From Bradyrhizobium japonicum USDA 6 (GTDB taxonomy: Bacteria; Pseudomonadota; Alphaproteobacteria; Rhizobiales; Xanthobacteraceae), in the NCBI RefSeq assembly GCF_000284375.1, contig NC_017249.1:8301001-8365000 (forward strand): 64,000 nt of DNA, written 5' to 3'. Below, piece after piece: positions 1 through 10,171 of the stretch (position 1 is the stretch's first letter; the number at the start of each line of letters is the position of its first letter). The notes under the pieces were generated by a model. That model did no database searches. It was not told the origin of the DNA and saw only the letters and a program-made list of their open reading frames with translations. Both the position numbers and the translations under genes were made by a program.

Positions 1-1133
1 CCAAAGACGACAAGCCTGCCGCCAAAATAGGAGCTAGCGCCGCGGCATCGGCGCCGGTTCCTGCAGCGGTCCAAAAGCAGGCCGCACATGCGGAAGCGCT
101 TCCGATCGCGTTGTTCCTTGCACCAAACCTGACGGATTCGATCGACAAAGACGAGCTGGAAGAGAGCATTTCGCGTGTTTCAAGGCTCGTGTCGGCGGAC
201 CTTGGCATCACCATTCCGCGGATCCCTGCCCAGATTGGCGACAGCTTGTCCTCGTCGCAGTTCAGGGTCGATGTCGATAGTGTGCCAGTTGAGCGTGATG
301 TGATCAATCCCGGGCACTTGGCACTCAACGACGATGTCGCGAACATCGAATTGAGCGGCATCCCTTTTCAACAAGACCCTGAAACGAATCGGGTCTGGAT
401 CGAAGAACGGCATGCAGCGGCTCTCAAGGCCGCCGGAATCGGATATCATCGGCTAAGCGAAGTTCTTGCCTTACGTCTCCATTCCACATTGACGCGCTTT
501 GCACAGCGCCTGGTCGGTATTCAGGAAACCCGCCAATTGCTCGCTCGGATGGAGCAGGAATACCCTGATCTGGTGAAGGAGGTACTGCGTACGGCCACCG
601 TCCCTCGGATCGCCGAGGTCCTGCGCCGCTTGCTCGATGAAGGCATTCCAATCCGCAATACCCGCTTGCTTCTGGAGGCATTGGCAGAATGGAGCGAGCG
701 CGAGCAAAACGCCGTCCTGCTCACCGAGTATGTTCGTGCTACCTTAAAACGCCAAATCTGCTTCCGGTATGCTAATGCCCATCGCGTCGTGGTCGCCTTT
801 ATCATCGAGCGTGAGAGCGAGGAAATCATCCGCGGCGCAGTACGGGAAACGGCCGTAGGCCCATATCTCGTCTTGGATGAATGGCAGAGCGAAAAGCTGC
901 TTGCACAATTTCGTCAGATTCATGCGACCATCGCGCAAAGTAAGAGCCAGCCTGTCGTCCTCGGTTCGATGGATATCCGGCGTTTCGTGCGCGGTTTTCT
1001 CACGCGCAACGGAATCGACTTGCCTGTTCTGTCCTATCAAGATCTCGCCGCGGACTTCACGGTCCGGCCGATCGGATCCGTCAAGCTTCCAAAGGCGCCT
1101 TCCTCAGGAGGGCTCCTAACAGCTGCAAGCTAA
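1..1133 (+). CDS. rhcV: T3SS export gate protein RhcV (SctV/FlhA family), 3' part
   Basis: The reading frame is open from the left window edge, so this is the C-terminal part of a longer protein (about 377 residues visible). The visible part matches the cytoplasmic domain of the SctV/FlhA/YscV family, the large ring-forming subunit of the type III export gate that receives substrates and chaperones. It contains the conserved stretches GYHRLSEVLALRLHSTLTRF and ILVLDEWQ-like VLDEW. The N-terminal membrane helices lie outside the window. A low-complexity Ala/Pro/Lys linker is visible at about 3-100. A TTG at 111 is an internal codon, not the start. The next gene is y4yS-like, the order known from rhizobial T3SS clusters. 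Confident in family; symbol by family and context. Confidence 0.88.
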   Translation, partial: KDDKPAAKIGASAAASAPVPAAVQKQAAHAEALPIALFLAPNLTDSIDKDELEESISRVSRLVSADLGITIPRIPAQIGDSLSSSQFRVDVDSVPVERDVINPGHLALNDDVANIELSGIPFQQDPETNRVWIEERHAAALKAAGIGYHRLSEVLALRLHSTLTRFAQRLVGIQETRQLLARMEQEYPDLVKEVLRTATVPRIAEVLRRLLDEGIPIRNTRLLLEALAEWSEREQNAVLLTEYVRATLKRQICFRYANAHRVVVAFIIERESEEIIRGAVRETAVGPYLVLDEWQSEKLLAQFRQIHATIAQSKSQPVVLGSMDIRRFVRGFLTRNGIDLPVLSYQDLAADFTVRPIGSVKLPKAPSSGGLLTAAS

Positions 1134-1163
1134 GAGTGCGCAGCACTACCTTGTGAGTAGCCG

Positions 1164-1754
1164 ATGAAATCTAATGACACCAGCTTCCGCCGATATCTGT
1201 GCTCCGCCAGTCCAAGGCTGCGGCCGGCTCTGCTTGCGATGCTGACTGTTGTGCTGCTCGCTGGTTGCGCTACCGCAGACAAACATGGCCTTTCACCGCA
1301 GCAGAGGCCCGCATCAGACCTCGCAGACAGCGAAGAGATCGACCCCGCCGCGCGCGAGCGCATTTCGCACGCGCTTGGCCGAGATGCTGATGAAGGGGCT
1401 CTGCGCGACGCATTGAAGCAACAGCCGAACAACATTGATGCGGCTATTCCTCTTGCGCGAGCCCTGCTGGCACGCAACTGTCCGAATGATGCGCTTGAGG
1501 TGCTCGACGGCGTGTTATTGGCAACCCCTGGCGACCTGCGCGCATTAAATGCCAAAGCAGTTGTTCTCGATCACGAGGGCCGTCATCAGGAAGCCCAAGA
1601 GCTATACCGCCAAGCTCTCGCGGCGGAACCTGCAAACCCGATGCTGCGCAACAATTTCGGACTGTCCCTCGCCCTTCAAGGCAAGATGGACGCCGGCGAT
1701 GCCAGCGCAGCACCTCAGGCGGGCAGCCGGAAAGCATTGGCTCGTTCAAGATAA
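1164..1754 (+). CDS. y4yS: TPR-containing lipoprotein, y4yS-like
   Basis: A 196-residue protein with an N-terminal signal segment ending in a lipobox (LLAGC, Cys at about 35), so probably a lipoprotein. It then has tetratricopeptide-like helices: PNNIDAAIPLARALLARN, PGDLRALNAKAVVLDHEG, and ANPMLRNNFGLSLALQGK. It starts 30 bases after rhcV and probably shares its operon; rhizobial T3SS clusters carry a TPR protein (Y4yS) at this place. The last 20 residues lose TPR character and become Ala/Arg-rich, so the 3' end may have shifted frame near 1690. A role in secretion assembly is inferred from context only. Confidence 0.72.
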   Translation: MKSNDTSFRRYLCSASPRLRPALLAMLTVVLLAGCATADKHGLSPQQRPASDLADSEEIDPAARERISHALGRDADEGALRDALKQQPNNIDAAIPLARALLARNCPNDALEVLDGVLLATPGDLRALNAKAVVLDHEGRHQEAQELYRQALAAEPANPMLRNNFGLSLALQGKMDAGDASAAPQAGSRKALARSR

Positions 1755-1795
1755 GGCGATCAAGAGCGGGCAGGAATAGCGAAGCGTGATGCTTA

Positions 1796-1824
1796 GCTGT
1801 CAGCTTGCCGACAGCTAGGCTTAC
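1796..1824 (+). promoter_or_regulatory. tts box (TtsI-binding promoter element)
   Basis: GTCAGCTTGCCGACAGCT at 1799-1816 matches the tts-box core (GTCAGCTTNTCGAAAGCT) at 16 of 17 defined positions or nearly so, and is followed by AGGCTTAC. It lies about 55 bases before the nopP-like reading frame, so this broken effector was a TtsI-controlled gene. Confidence 0.8.
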
Positions 1825-1878
1825 TATGAGCGCGGAACCCCACTCCGGCGCGGCCTCGCCGACATAACAGGACGTGTT

Positions 1879-2744
1879 ATGTTTCAAAACACTAAAGCTC
1901 TATCTAACAGCGAACGTGCGTCCGAGCTCGATGAAATGGGAACGAGCTCGGACGATGGCTCCCACACGGATAGCCCAAGATTCTTGGATGTATTCTCTGC
2001 TCTGAGTTTGGCGCCATCGAGCTGCTCCGTTGATGCATCTTTGGCAGCAGTCCCGCCATACGCGCTGGTTGACGAGCGGCCGGTGGTTGAGATCTCAAAA
2101 TCTTCGTTTGAGAATAAGCTGGCAGATTTTTATGGGGGAGACATAGAGGATATTGCTGCCAATCCGCAGCGATACTCGCGCTGGGTTTCCGAAAAGGCTC
2201 ACGCACAGCGGACACTGCATTTCGCTTCGGCACGAAGTCTATTTCGGAGAAATCGTGCTTTTTCAGCTATCAGCTTGGGAACAAGAGCGTCGGGCTTCTG
2301 AGAACGGAACCCGGAGGCCGCATGAGTGAGCTGTTCAAGGGCAACAATGATTGGCGCCATCAATTTCCTGGACGAGATGAAATCACCTCAACAATAGCTT
2401 TCCGGGTTACTCATCCGCTCGTCGAGAACGCGGGCGATATCTTGCTTGAACATCAGCTCCAGATCGACGGAAACAAACCGCTCGTTCTCTCCCACTCTTC
2501 CAATCCGGAAGCGAAAGCCCGCGCGGCAGCGTTGGGCTTTCTTGAGGTTAGTGACTCGATGATGGTGCTAGATCCCACCAAGCACGATGACAAATGGAAG
2601 AACGAAGGCGGCAATTGGCAGCGGGCGGGTAAGCCGCCTTTGTATCTTGCCGCGACTGAAGACAACAGCGGCAATGCCAAGTATACCGAGAGTGTAGCGA
2701 AGCCCGCGAACGATCCGTATGATGAGGAATATGACTTTATGTAG
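1879..2744 (+). pseudogene. nopP-like type III effector, split by a frameshift
   Basis: Two open segments, 1879-2301 (frame 1) and 2322-2744 (frame 3), together align along the intact nopP-type protein encoded at 36281-37114. Shared stretches include VVEISKSSFENKL versus IVEIDQRSFDRGL and RVTHPLVENAGDILLE, identical in both. After about 2225 the homologous reading (FFSYQLG..VGLL) continues in frame 3 through the stop of the first segment, so the frame is lost between about 2220 and 2262 by a net one-base change. The second ATG (2322) lies inside the restored gene and is not a real start. A tts box lies upstream. NopP proteins are secreted nodulation effectors of unknown biochemistry; this copy looks inactive. 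Confidence 0.75.
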
Positions 2745-3858
2745 AGCCTACAGGCATCACACGAAGAGCGATTGGCCGGATCGGCGGGGCAAGATCAGGC
2801 CTCTATCTCATTTCCTGCTGCATGTACTCTTGAGCACCGACATCTTTTCCGTATCCGCAGGCGGAGTTGGACTGCGCTGTGGGTCCTTTCGTCTGGCGGA
2901 ATCAAGCCGGACGAGCAGCAGATCGATTATCTCTCGGACTCCGCAGCCTCGTGTTCCTCCTGATCTGCAGCTTGCGCCAGCAAAGAGCCTCCTTGTATCA
3001 GCCGAAATGACGCGGTCTATCGGCACTGCGAAGCTACAGCGCGCGATGGCGGCGCACGATCTCCATGACACCCGGTCCTGCCATGTGAGGATCTCCTCCT
3101 CTGCCTTCCCGGGAAAAAACTTGCTCGCAAACCGTTTTCAGCCCTTTAGCCGCCGGCAGCGGACGGCATGATTGGTTGGCAGAATCTTGCCGGCATGAAC
3201 GTCCTCCGGGAGGATCACATCCTCATCAAACCCGCTCGGCACTGCTACATCCACGCCCTTCTGGCATCTTGTCGTTCAGATAAGAGAGAGGAGAAATAGC
3301 GAAGTAGTTAACATGCGCCAACCAGGCTCCGGCTTGCAACCGCAAATCACATGACCGCGATCTGCGGTGCCCTTGGTATCCTTAATCTGAGTGACTTGTT
3401 GGCAGGTGATTTAAGGACGGTGAGCGGTGCGCTCGGCTTCCCTTTGCCTTACGTAAACCGCGACGGCCGGCAAGTGACTTCCACTGTCTCATCGAAGCTA
3501 TCGCTGAGCATTTGTTTACCTCGCGCGTCAACAACCGATGGGCTTTTGCGGCAAATCTTCTCAATCGCGCTCCCCCGCGGCACCTGATGCGCGCGGCCGA
3601 TAAACTACGCTGTTGTCGCACGTTCATCCTGGACTACTTCGGCGCAGTGTACTCAGAGGAGCTGCTCGCTGGCAGACAAATCGTCAAGCCGCTCATCGTG
3701 TAGAGCGAGATGTGTGACGGCAAGCTGCTGAGTGTTGTGCCAGCGTATATCGCGCTTGATCTACCCCCAAATCTCCAGAGACGCCAAGTTCTCCTGAGAC
3801 GTTGTGCGCAAGGTTGTGTTCATGACATGTCGACGGTTACATTTGGCCACCTGAAGCC
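2745..3858. other. Gene-poor interval
   Basis: About 1.1 kb between the split effector and the M16 peptidase. Several short open frames exist on both strands but none has a recognisable domain, a convincing ribosome site or a homologue I know. No IS ends were found. It may hold remnants of an older gene. Confidence 0.5.
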
Positions 3859-5205
3859 TTGGACTCGACGACGCGCACCACTCCGGCGGTTAGCGTCTAT
3901 GCCGGCACGGTCAGATCAGATCGAGCAGCATGCTTCACGCTTCAGAACGACCTGCAGGTGGTTGTGATCCAGGATCATCGCACACCAGTCGTCACTCAGA
4001 TGATCTGGTATAAGGTCGGTTCCGCGGATGAACCGCCCGGCAAATCGGGGCTTGCGCATTTCCGCGAACACCTGATGTTCAAGGGTACTTCCAAACATCC
4101 GGCGGATGAATTCTCCAAGGCCGTGCTGCGCGCCAGCGGCTACCAGAACGCCTTTACCGGGTTCGACTTCACCAGCTACTTCCACCACGTGCCTCGAGAG
4201 CACCTCGGCAAGATGATGGAATTTGAAGCCGACCGCATGACCGGTCTCGTTCTCAAGGACGAGAACGTGCTCTCCGAGCGAGACGTCGTGCTGGAGGAAT
4301 TCAATATGAGGGTCGCCAACCATCCAGGTAACCGGCTTGCTGAGCAGATGATGGCGGCGCTTTACCTCAACCACCCCTACGGCCACCCTATTATCGCGTG
4401 GCGCCAGGAAATCGAAAAGCTTACCCGAGAGGACGCGCTTGCCTTCTACCGGCGCTTCTATGCACCTAACAACGCGATCCTGATTGTCGCTGGCGACGTA
4501 GCCACCAAGGAAATGCGCTCCATGGTGAAGGAGACGTTTGGCGGCATCCCCGCGCAACCTTCGATTCCCAAGGAACGCCTGCGGCCGCAGGAACCACCGC
4601 CGGCCGCGCAGCGCAGAGTGACACTGGCCGATGCCCGCGTCGAGCAGCCGGCCCTGCGCCGCTATTATCTCGTACCCTCGACTCGCAGCGCGGCCGCGGG
4701 CGAGGGTCCAGCGCTTGAGGTGCTCGAGCAGTTGATGGGCGGCGGCATTAACTCATATCTCTATCTCTCGCTGGTTGTCGAAAAGCAGCTCGCGGTCACC
4801 GCCAGGGCGAGCTACCACTCTGCCGCGCTCGATCCATCGCTATTCGAGATTTCCGTCATACCAAAGCCTGGCGCCAACCTCAGCCTGATCGAGCGCTGCA
4901 TCGACGAGGTAATCGCCGGTATTGCCCGTAATCCCGCGAGTGCCGAAGATCTCCAGCGGGCGAAGACGCGGCTAACCGCGCAAGTCGCCTACGCCCAAGA
5001 CAGTCAGGAACTGCTCGCTCACTGGTATGGCCGCGCCCTGACGACGGGACTATGCATCGAGGATGTACAACGCTGGCCGGACGACATCCGCGCGGTCGGC
5101 GCACCGCAGGTGCATGAGGCCGCGCGGATATGGCTCGACAAGAAACGAGCGGTAACCGGCTATCTCGTCAAAGAGTCTACCCCGCAACACTGGGAGACGC
5201 TCTAG
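3859..5205 (+). CDS. y4wA: M16 zinc metallopeptidase, catalytic-type subunit (y4wA-like)
   Basis: A 448-residue M16 (insulinase/processing peptidase) protein. The inverted zinc motif HFREH (HxxEH) is at about residues 66-70, followed by the usual LMFKGT; the downstream region NHPYGHPIIAWRQEIEKLT contains the expected third ligand region. The second half, around GGGINSYLYLSLVVEKQLA, is the M16 C-terminal domain. The only available start in this frame is TTG at 3859, shortly after a stop; no signal peptide is visible, so the original N-terminus may have been lost. The stop overlaps the GTG start of the next M16 gene (TAGTG), the pairing of catalytic and non-catalytic subunits known for y4wA/y4wB. 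Substrate unknown. Confidence 0.82.
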   Translation: MDSTTRTTPAVSVYAGTVRSDRAACFTLQNDLQVVVIQDHRTPVVTQMIWYKVGSADEPPGKSGLAHFREHLMFKGTSKHPADEFSKAVLRASGYQNAFTGFDFTSYFHHVPREHLGKMMEFEADRMTGLVLKDENVLSERDVVLEEFNMRVANHPGNRLAEQMMAALYLNHPYGHPIIAWRQEIEKLTREDALAFYRRFYAPNNAILIVAGDVATKEMRSMVKETFGGIPAQPSIPKERLRPQEPPPAAQRRVTLADARVEQPALRRYYLVPSTRSAAAGEGPALEVLEQLMGGGINSYLYLSLVVEKQLAVTARASYHSAALDPSLFEISVIPKPGANLSLIERCIDEVIAGIARNPASAEDLQRAKTRLTAQVAYAQDSQELLAHWYGRALTTGLCIEDVQRWPDDIRAVGAPQVHEAARIWLDKKRAVTGYLVKESTPQHWETL

Positions 5206-6664
5206 TGATCCATCCTTGCACTCGACGCGGGATCCTCCTTGGAGGAGCCTCCCTCTCCATGGCGGTGCTCGCTTCGTCAAATTCGCATGCCGCACCACGA
5301 TCACTGGACCGGACCAGGATCAAGCGTTTGATTTCGTCTTGCGGCATAGAAGCCTGGTTCGTGCAGGACTCCACTGTCCCATTGATCTCGATGGAATATG
5401 CCTTCACCGGCGGCGCGGCTCAGGATCCCGCTCAAAGACCTGGCGTAGCCCACATGGTTTCTGGGCTGCTCAAGGAAGGTTCCGGCAAATTTGACTTCAA
5501 GACCTTTCATCAGCGGCTGGACCGCCATGCCATTGAGCTGCGTTTTCACGTGACCCATGATCACTTCCGCGGTGCCTTGCGCACGATCAATGACAGCGCG
5601 GAGGAGGCCTTCGAGCTTTTACGGATCGCGCTAACCTCGCCGCGTTTTGAGGCCGCCGACGTCGAACGGAACCGTGCCGCTGTGCTTGCGCGCCTTCGGC
5701 ACGACTCAACCGATCCTTCGTCGCTGGCTCGCCGCAAGTTCCTCGAAGTCGCTTTTGGGGATCATCCCTATGCTCGCCCAGTCGATGGCTACTTGGAAAG
5801 CGTGCCGAAGATAGAGGCCGAGGATCTCAAGGGTTATGTCCGGCGCGTCATTGCAAAAAGACACGTTCAAAATCGCGGTGGTCGGCGGGGTCGATCCAGG
5901 GGCCGTCTGCAAGCTGCTCGATAAGACCTTTGGCAGCCTGCCGAGCAACGCGGAAGCGATGCCGGTCGCCGACGTCATCGCAGCAAAGCCGCCGCAGCGG
6001 GTCTTTATTCAGCTCGATGTGCCGCAGACAGTTGTGACTTTTGGCGGTCCAGCCGTCCGTCGCAGCGAGCCGGGTTTCATGCCCGCCTGTATCGTCAACC
6101 ACATTCTCGGCGGCGGCGGCCTGACGTCACGCCTGTTCCGCGAAGTCCGCGAGAAGCGCGGACTGGCTTATTCAGTCCGTGAGCAGCTTGTCTGGCTGGA
6201 TCATTCAGCCATGTTTCTCGGTACCAGCGGCACCTGCGCCGATCGGGCCGGTGAAACGGTTGAAGAAATCGAGAAGCAGGTCCGACAGATCGCCGCGGAA
6301 GGACCGACTCAGCAGGAGCTCGATGACGCAAAGTCCTACCTGAAGGGCTCGCAACTGGTAGCTCTCAACACATCATCAAAACTGGCGCGAACGCTACTGC
6401 AGCATCAGCTTGACAAGTTGGCTATCGACTATCTCGAAAACCAGAATGCCGTCGTCGATGCGGTGACGCTGGAAGACGCCAAAGAGAGCAGCGCAGCGGC
6501 TGTGGGGCGGGGGTCTGCTCACAATTATCGTCGGCCGCGCCCCAAAGGACGCAGCGCAGGCGGCCATTGTGCCGTCCAGGACTACACCCCCGCCGGGCGC
6601 CGATCAGCTAGACACCGGCCCGACGACGCCGCCCAATTTATTTTCTAGCAGCCCATGTGCTTAG
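5205..6664 (+). pseudogene. y4wB: M16 peptidase-like partner (y4wB-like), two frameshifts
   Basis: Starts at GTG 5205 overlapping the previous stop. The N-terminus has a Tat-type signal (TRRGILLGGASLSMAVLA, cleavage after SHA). The protein is M16-like but lacks HxxEH (AHMVSG at that place), typical of the non-catalytic partner. The homologous reading shifts frame at a run of five A at 5854-5858: one A fewer restores RRVIAKDTFKIAVVGGVDP. It continues through LGGGGLTSRLFREVREKRG and shifts again near 6490-6515, where another frame gives WGGGLLTIIVGRAPKDAA and ends at a TAG at 6662. Two independent shifts argue for a pseudogene, although the first is in a homopolymer. Confidence 0.78.
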
Positions 6665-7183
6665 CTCTCGCGCGCAGAGAGGCCTTTAGCCACTCACCTT
6701 TAGCTCGTGGAGATATTCCTCGGCATGCCGAAAAGACGGCGATCTGATCCAGTAGACCTTTGATGGTCTGCGAAGCCATAGTCGGACCGCCTAGCATCCC
6801 CCCGATTTGCGCTTTCATCGAGCTCGCAATCTGACGCTACGTAAGACTCGGTCTCCCATTAAAATTTGATAGCGGCAGCGACAGCATCCATAGCGAACCT
6901 ACGGCAATCCAACGATCACCATGGGCAGACTTTGATTCTTGCCCCGCATATTCCAGCCGCACACAAACCTCACGTAAATCACCAGTACAAGTGATTACTC
7001 CCATTGCCGGAGCTGCATCATCACGCGACGTTACTCGCTAGATGTTGAAAACGCTTATCAGTTGCAGAGCTCTCGCATCGGCGGTTCATTGCCCCTTCTT
7101 TCCGCCATGTTCGCACCCAAAGCAGTGACGCGCCGATAGCGCACTTTGCGCGCGGCAATAGCAAGAGCTCAGGAGATGTTTCT
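6665..7183. other. Intergenic interval before the ATPase pair
   Basis: About 0.5 kb with no convincing gene on either strand. It must contain the promoter of the following gene pair; I did not find a clear -24/-12, tts, nod or FixK motif. A good ribosome site (CAGGAGATGTTTCT) directly precedes ATG 7184. Confidence 0.5.
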
Positions 7184-7933
7184 ATGGTGAAGCCAGTGGT
7201 AATTGTAGTCGGTGCGGACAAGGGAGGAGTCGGCAAGACGACCGTATCACGAACGCTACTGGACTACTTTAGCGTCAATAACGTGCAAATACGCGCGTTC
7301 GACACGGAGTCGCCCCGGGGAACGCTGAAGCGCTTTTACCCCGGGATCACTGAGATCGTCGACATGACTGCGACGGCGGACCAGATGAAGATCTTCGATA
7401 CCTTGAACTCAGGGCTGTCCGTCACTGTCATCGATGCTCGCGCAGGCCTACTGTCCTCTGCGCTGGCTTCCTTGCGCAACATCGGCTTTCTGGACTCGGC
7501 ACGGTCTGGCCAGATCACATTTGCCGTGTTCCACATCCTGGGATCATCTATCGCGTCGCTAGACGAGATCGAGGAAACCGCGACTTTCATGACCGGTGCA
7601 AAGTACTACCTGGTCAAGAACTTCATCAACGACACTCAATTCTTCCAGTGGGATCAAGCCACTTATAATTCCTATTTTCATCGCATCAAACATGCGACTG
7701 AGTTGACCATCCCGAAGCTTAACGAGATGGCGTATGAGCAGGTGGAAGTCGCGTCCGTCCCGTTCATAGACTTCGTCGCGAACAAGGGACGCAATGATGA
7801 ACCCGCGAACAACTCCTTCGTGCTGCGCGGCTATGTCCGGCACTGGCTGGCAAATGTCTGGAGCGAATTTGATCGCATCAACTTGACGGAATTGGCCGGG
7901 GCCAAGTCCGCCACCCGGGCCGGCGAGAAGTAG
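7184..7933 (+). CDS. ParA/MinD-like P-loop ATPase of unknown role
   Basis: A 249-residue protein with a deviant Walker A motif, GADKGGVGKTT (residues 10-20), the signature of ParA/MinD/NifH-type (SIMIBI) ATPases, with the signature Lys before GG. FDTESPRGTLKRF at about 39-51 is the switch I region and VTVIDARAG at about 84-92 the Walker B strand. No helix-turn-helix or membrane-targeting tail is evident. It starts after a good ribosome site and is followed 55 bases later by a second P-loop protein of similar size, suggesting a two-gene unit. There is no parB or plasmid partition context. It could be a partition-like, metal-insertion or signalling ATPase; I do not assign a function. Confidence 0.75.
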   Translation: MVKPVVIVVGADKGGVGKTTVSRTLLDYFSVNNVQIRAFDTESPRGTLKRFYPGITEIVDMTATADQMKIFDTLNSGLSVTVIDARAGLLSSALASLRNIGFLDSARSGQITFAVFHILGSSIASLDEIEETATFMTGAKYYLVKNFINDTQFFQWDQATYNSYFHRIKHATELTIPKLNEMAYEQVEVASVPFIDFVANKGRNDEPANNSFVLRGYVRHWLANVWSEFDRINLTELAGAKSATRAGEK

Positions 7934-7987
7934 CCGTATATCCGGCAAGCTCGAGCCCACGCACAGAACGAAATTGATCTGCTGGCT

Positions 7988-8707
7988 ATGTTAGCGACCC
8001 CCATCTACATCATCTGCTCACCTAGCCCGCAGGTCGGTAAAACCCTCATCGCTCGGGCCATGAGCGAGTTCTTGCTGCTGAAAGACGGTACAACGCTGTC
8101 GTTTGACGTCAACTTGAAAGAGCCATCATTGCTCGACTACCTGCCCAACATCACGGAGACCGCGGATGTGATCGACACATACGGCAAGATGCAGCTGATG
8201 GACCCTCTCATCGTTCACGATCGTGTACCCAAAGTAATCGATCTCGGCTTTCACGCCTTCGACGAATTCTTCAAGATGTGCGAGGAGATTGGCTTCGTCA
8301 AGGAGACGGCGCGGTGCTGTGTCACCCCTGTCGTACTCTTCGTCGCGGGCGCAGATCGCATCTCCTTTCGTGGTTACGAGATGCTGCGGCGGCGAATTCC
8401 CCCGGCCTCGCTGGTCATCATCCACAATGAATTCGCACTGCGCGGCGGATTACCTGAAGCGATGGACGGCGATCGGGTGATTCGAATTTCCGCACTACCG
8501 CTGTTCCTTAAGAGATATATAGATCGGCTTGGCTTTTCCTTCACTGGGTATCTGCGCAACGAGAAGGACTGGTCCACCGAGCTGCATCAATGGATCCGGC
8601 GGAATTACGGCATGTTTCGCGATCTGGATTCGAGTGTGACGCTGCGAAGGTGGGATCGGCCGCGGGGGACGGACATCGGTAGCCTACGTTGCACGAGGGC
8701 GACTTGA
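7988..8707 (+). CDS. P-loop ATPase-like partner protein of unknown role
   Basis: A 239-residue protein with CSPSPQVGKTLIAR at about residues 9-22, a Walker A-like loop (GxxxxGKT-type ending VGKT) lacking the second Lys of true ParA proteins. SFDVNLKEPSLLDYLPN at about 37-53 parallels FDTESPRGTLKRFYPG in its neighbour, and KVIDLGFHAFDEF at about 80 occupies the Walker B position. The two proteins therefore look like diverged paralogues, one with a complete and one with a degenerate nucleotide site. The last 25 residues (RRWDRPRGTD...) are Arg-rich and may be a shifted tail. Function unknown. Confidence 0.68.
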   Translation: MLATPIYIICSPSPQVGKTLIARAMSEFLLLKDGTTLSFDVNLKEPSLLDYLPNITETADVIDTYGKMQLMDPLIVHDRVPKVIDLGFHAFDEFFKMCEEIGFVKETARCCVTPVVLFVAGADRISFRGYEMLRRRIPPASLVIIHNEFALRGGLPEAMDGDRVIRISALPLFLKRYIDRLGFSFTGYLRNEKDWSTELHQWIRRNYGMFRDLDSSVTLRRWDRPRGTDIGSLRCTRAT

Positions 8708-8998
8708 AGAGATCGGTCTGATCCCCCATCTATTTGTCTGGCCTATGAGAGGCCGTTGAGCGCTGAGTTCAACGGCGCTCGCAACGTGAACGCATTGCGT
8801 TTTGCTAATCTTCTCTTGGATGTCCATCCTATACCATGATCGTCCGCACGGACGCACGGGCGCAATTAACAGAGCTCATTCGGCAATGGCTCATGCAGAC
8901 AGTCCGTCATGCAGGCAGTCCGTCCCGGAAGGCGTCGATTAAATTTTGACTTTTGTGACCGGCGAGGCGGATCGACGGACCCTCCTTCGGAGGTGCGC

Positions 8999-10171
8999 TC
9001 ATAGCTGAAGGCCGAGCTTCCCGAGGACCTGATGCAGGAGCGCGCTTTTGATCGCGCGGGCAATCTCGTTTCGTATCTGGCGCCGAGGACCGGCTCGGCA
9101 TCGGCATCGCCCGTCAGACCATGCTCAGCCAGTCGCTCATCCAAGCGGGTTTCAAATTGTACACCCATCACGCCGACGAGCCGCTCCTGCATTTCAGCAT
9201 AATCTTGGGGTACCATACGCCTCACCACGCTTTCCATGGTTGCCATCGCGTCGCTAAATAGTCCCGAAATTCCGCCGCTTCCCGTCCCGCGCCGACGCCT
9301 CGGCCCTGGCCACATCGGCCTCGGTCACTTGAGACACATTCATGAAGCGCATGTCGGGAGCGTTGTGCCGCAGCTCCAGGGCGTCCCGCAGCTGGGCTTG
9401 GTAGGCAAGATAAACCTCGATCTCGTCGACATCCGCGTCGGGATCGGCACGGCGAAGTGAGTTGACCCTCTCGCGCGCGATCCCGTCAAGCGCTTCCAAG
9501 CGAAACAAGACGCGGTCGTTCTGGAGCAGTTCGCCGAGGCGCCCGTCATAGAGTCCGTCCTCGACATCAGCGTTCAGGCGTGCGGTCTGCATGCCGTTCC
9601 AGACCAAAGTAACGCGATCTTCGCAGCTCCCGTTCGCTCCCGAAGCCAACTCGAAATACTGCTCGCGTAAACGGGGCCTGACGGCTGCCTGCCGCAGATC
9701 TTCGGCGACCGCCAGGCGGAACGCCTAGTGATGGTAGTTCACGGTCTCTGCAGGCAGGCGCGTCAGCCCATTGCTGATGGCCTAGAGCCGCTGGAGGCCG
9801 GTCGAAAGTGTCTCGGGCAGGCTGTCGAGCTGATTGTGATCCACATTCAGGCGGCGCACCTCGGCCAAAATGGGCGCAGGCAAGGCGGTAAGGGACCGAG
9901 ACGACAGATCTAGCGGCTGATTGAGATCACCCGTCCCCCGCCAAGCCGACGTTCGGCTTACCGCTTGTTGCCGATCCCCATGTTGCCCCTGCCCGTCTTC
10001 GGCAGCCCAGTTGGCCAGCACCTCCTCCGGCGAGGCAACCGCTCCGGCAGCGGACGTGTGCACGCCGGCCAAGGTCTCTCCCCACAGCGGTGCGGCCGGA
10101 GAGCCTGGTTCGGAGCTTTCCAAATCGGAAGTTGCGGAAGGAATACGAGTGACGAGCTGTTCTGTGTTCAT
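8999..10171 (-). pseudogene. nopM: nopM-like LRR/NEL E3 ubiquitin ligase effector, ruined
   Basis: Reading leftwards from ATG 10171: an effector-like N-terminus (MNTEQLVTRIPSATSD), then leucine-rich repeat sequence (LDLSSRSLTALPAPI, VRRLNVDHNQLDSLPETL). Then, in the same frame, come two TAG stops at about 9785 and 9726, and the NEL ubiquitin-ligase domain with its catalytic Cys motif GSCEDRVTLVWN near 9620. NEL sequence continues to about 9260, shifts frame near 9265-9290 (ISGLFSDAMATMESVVRRMV), shifts again near 9075, and ends LLHQVLGKLGLQL at a stop at 8999-9001. Only about two LRRs remain, so the repeat block has also been shortened. NopM-type effectors are secreted into plant cells and ubiquitinate host proteins; this copy cannot make one. 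Confidence 0.82.
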
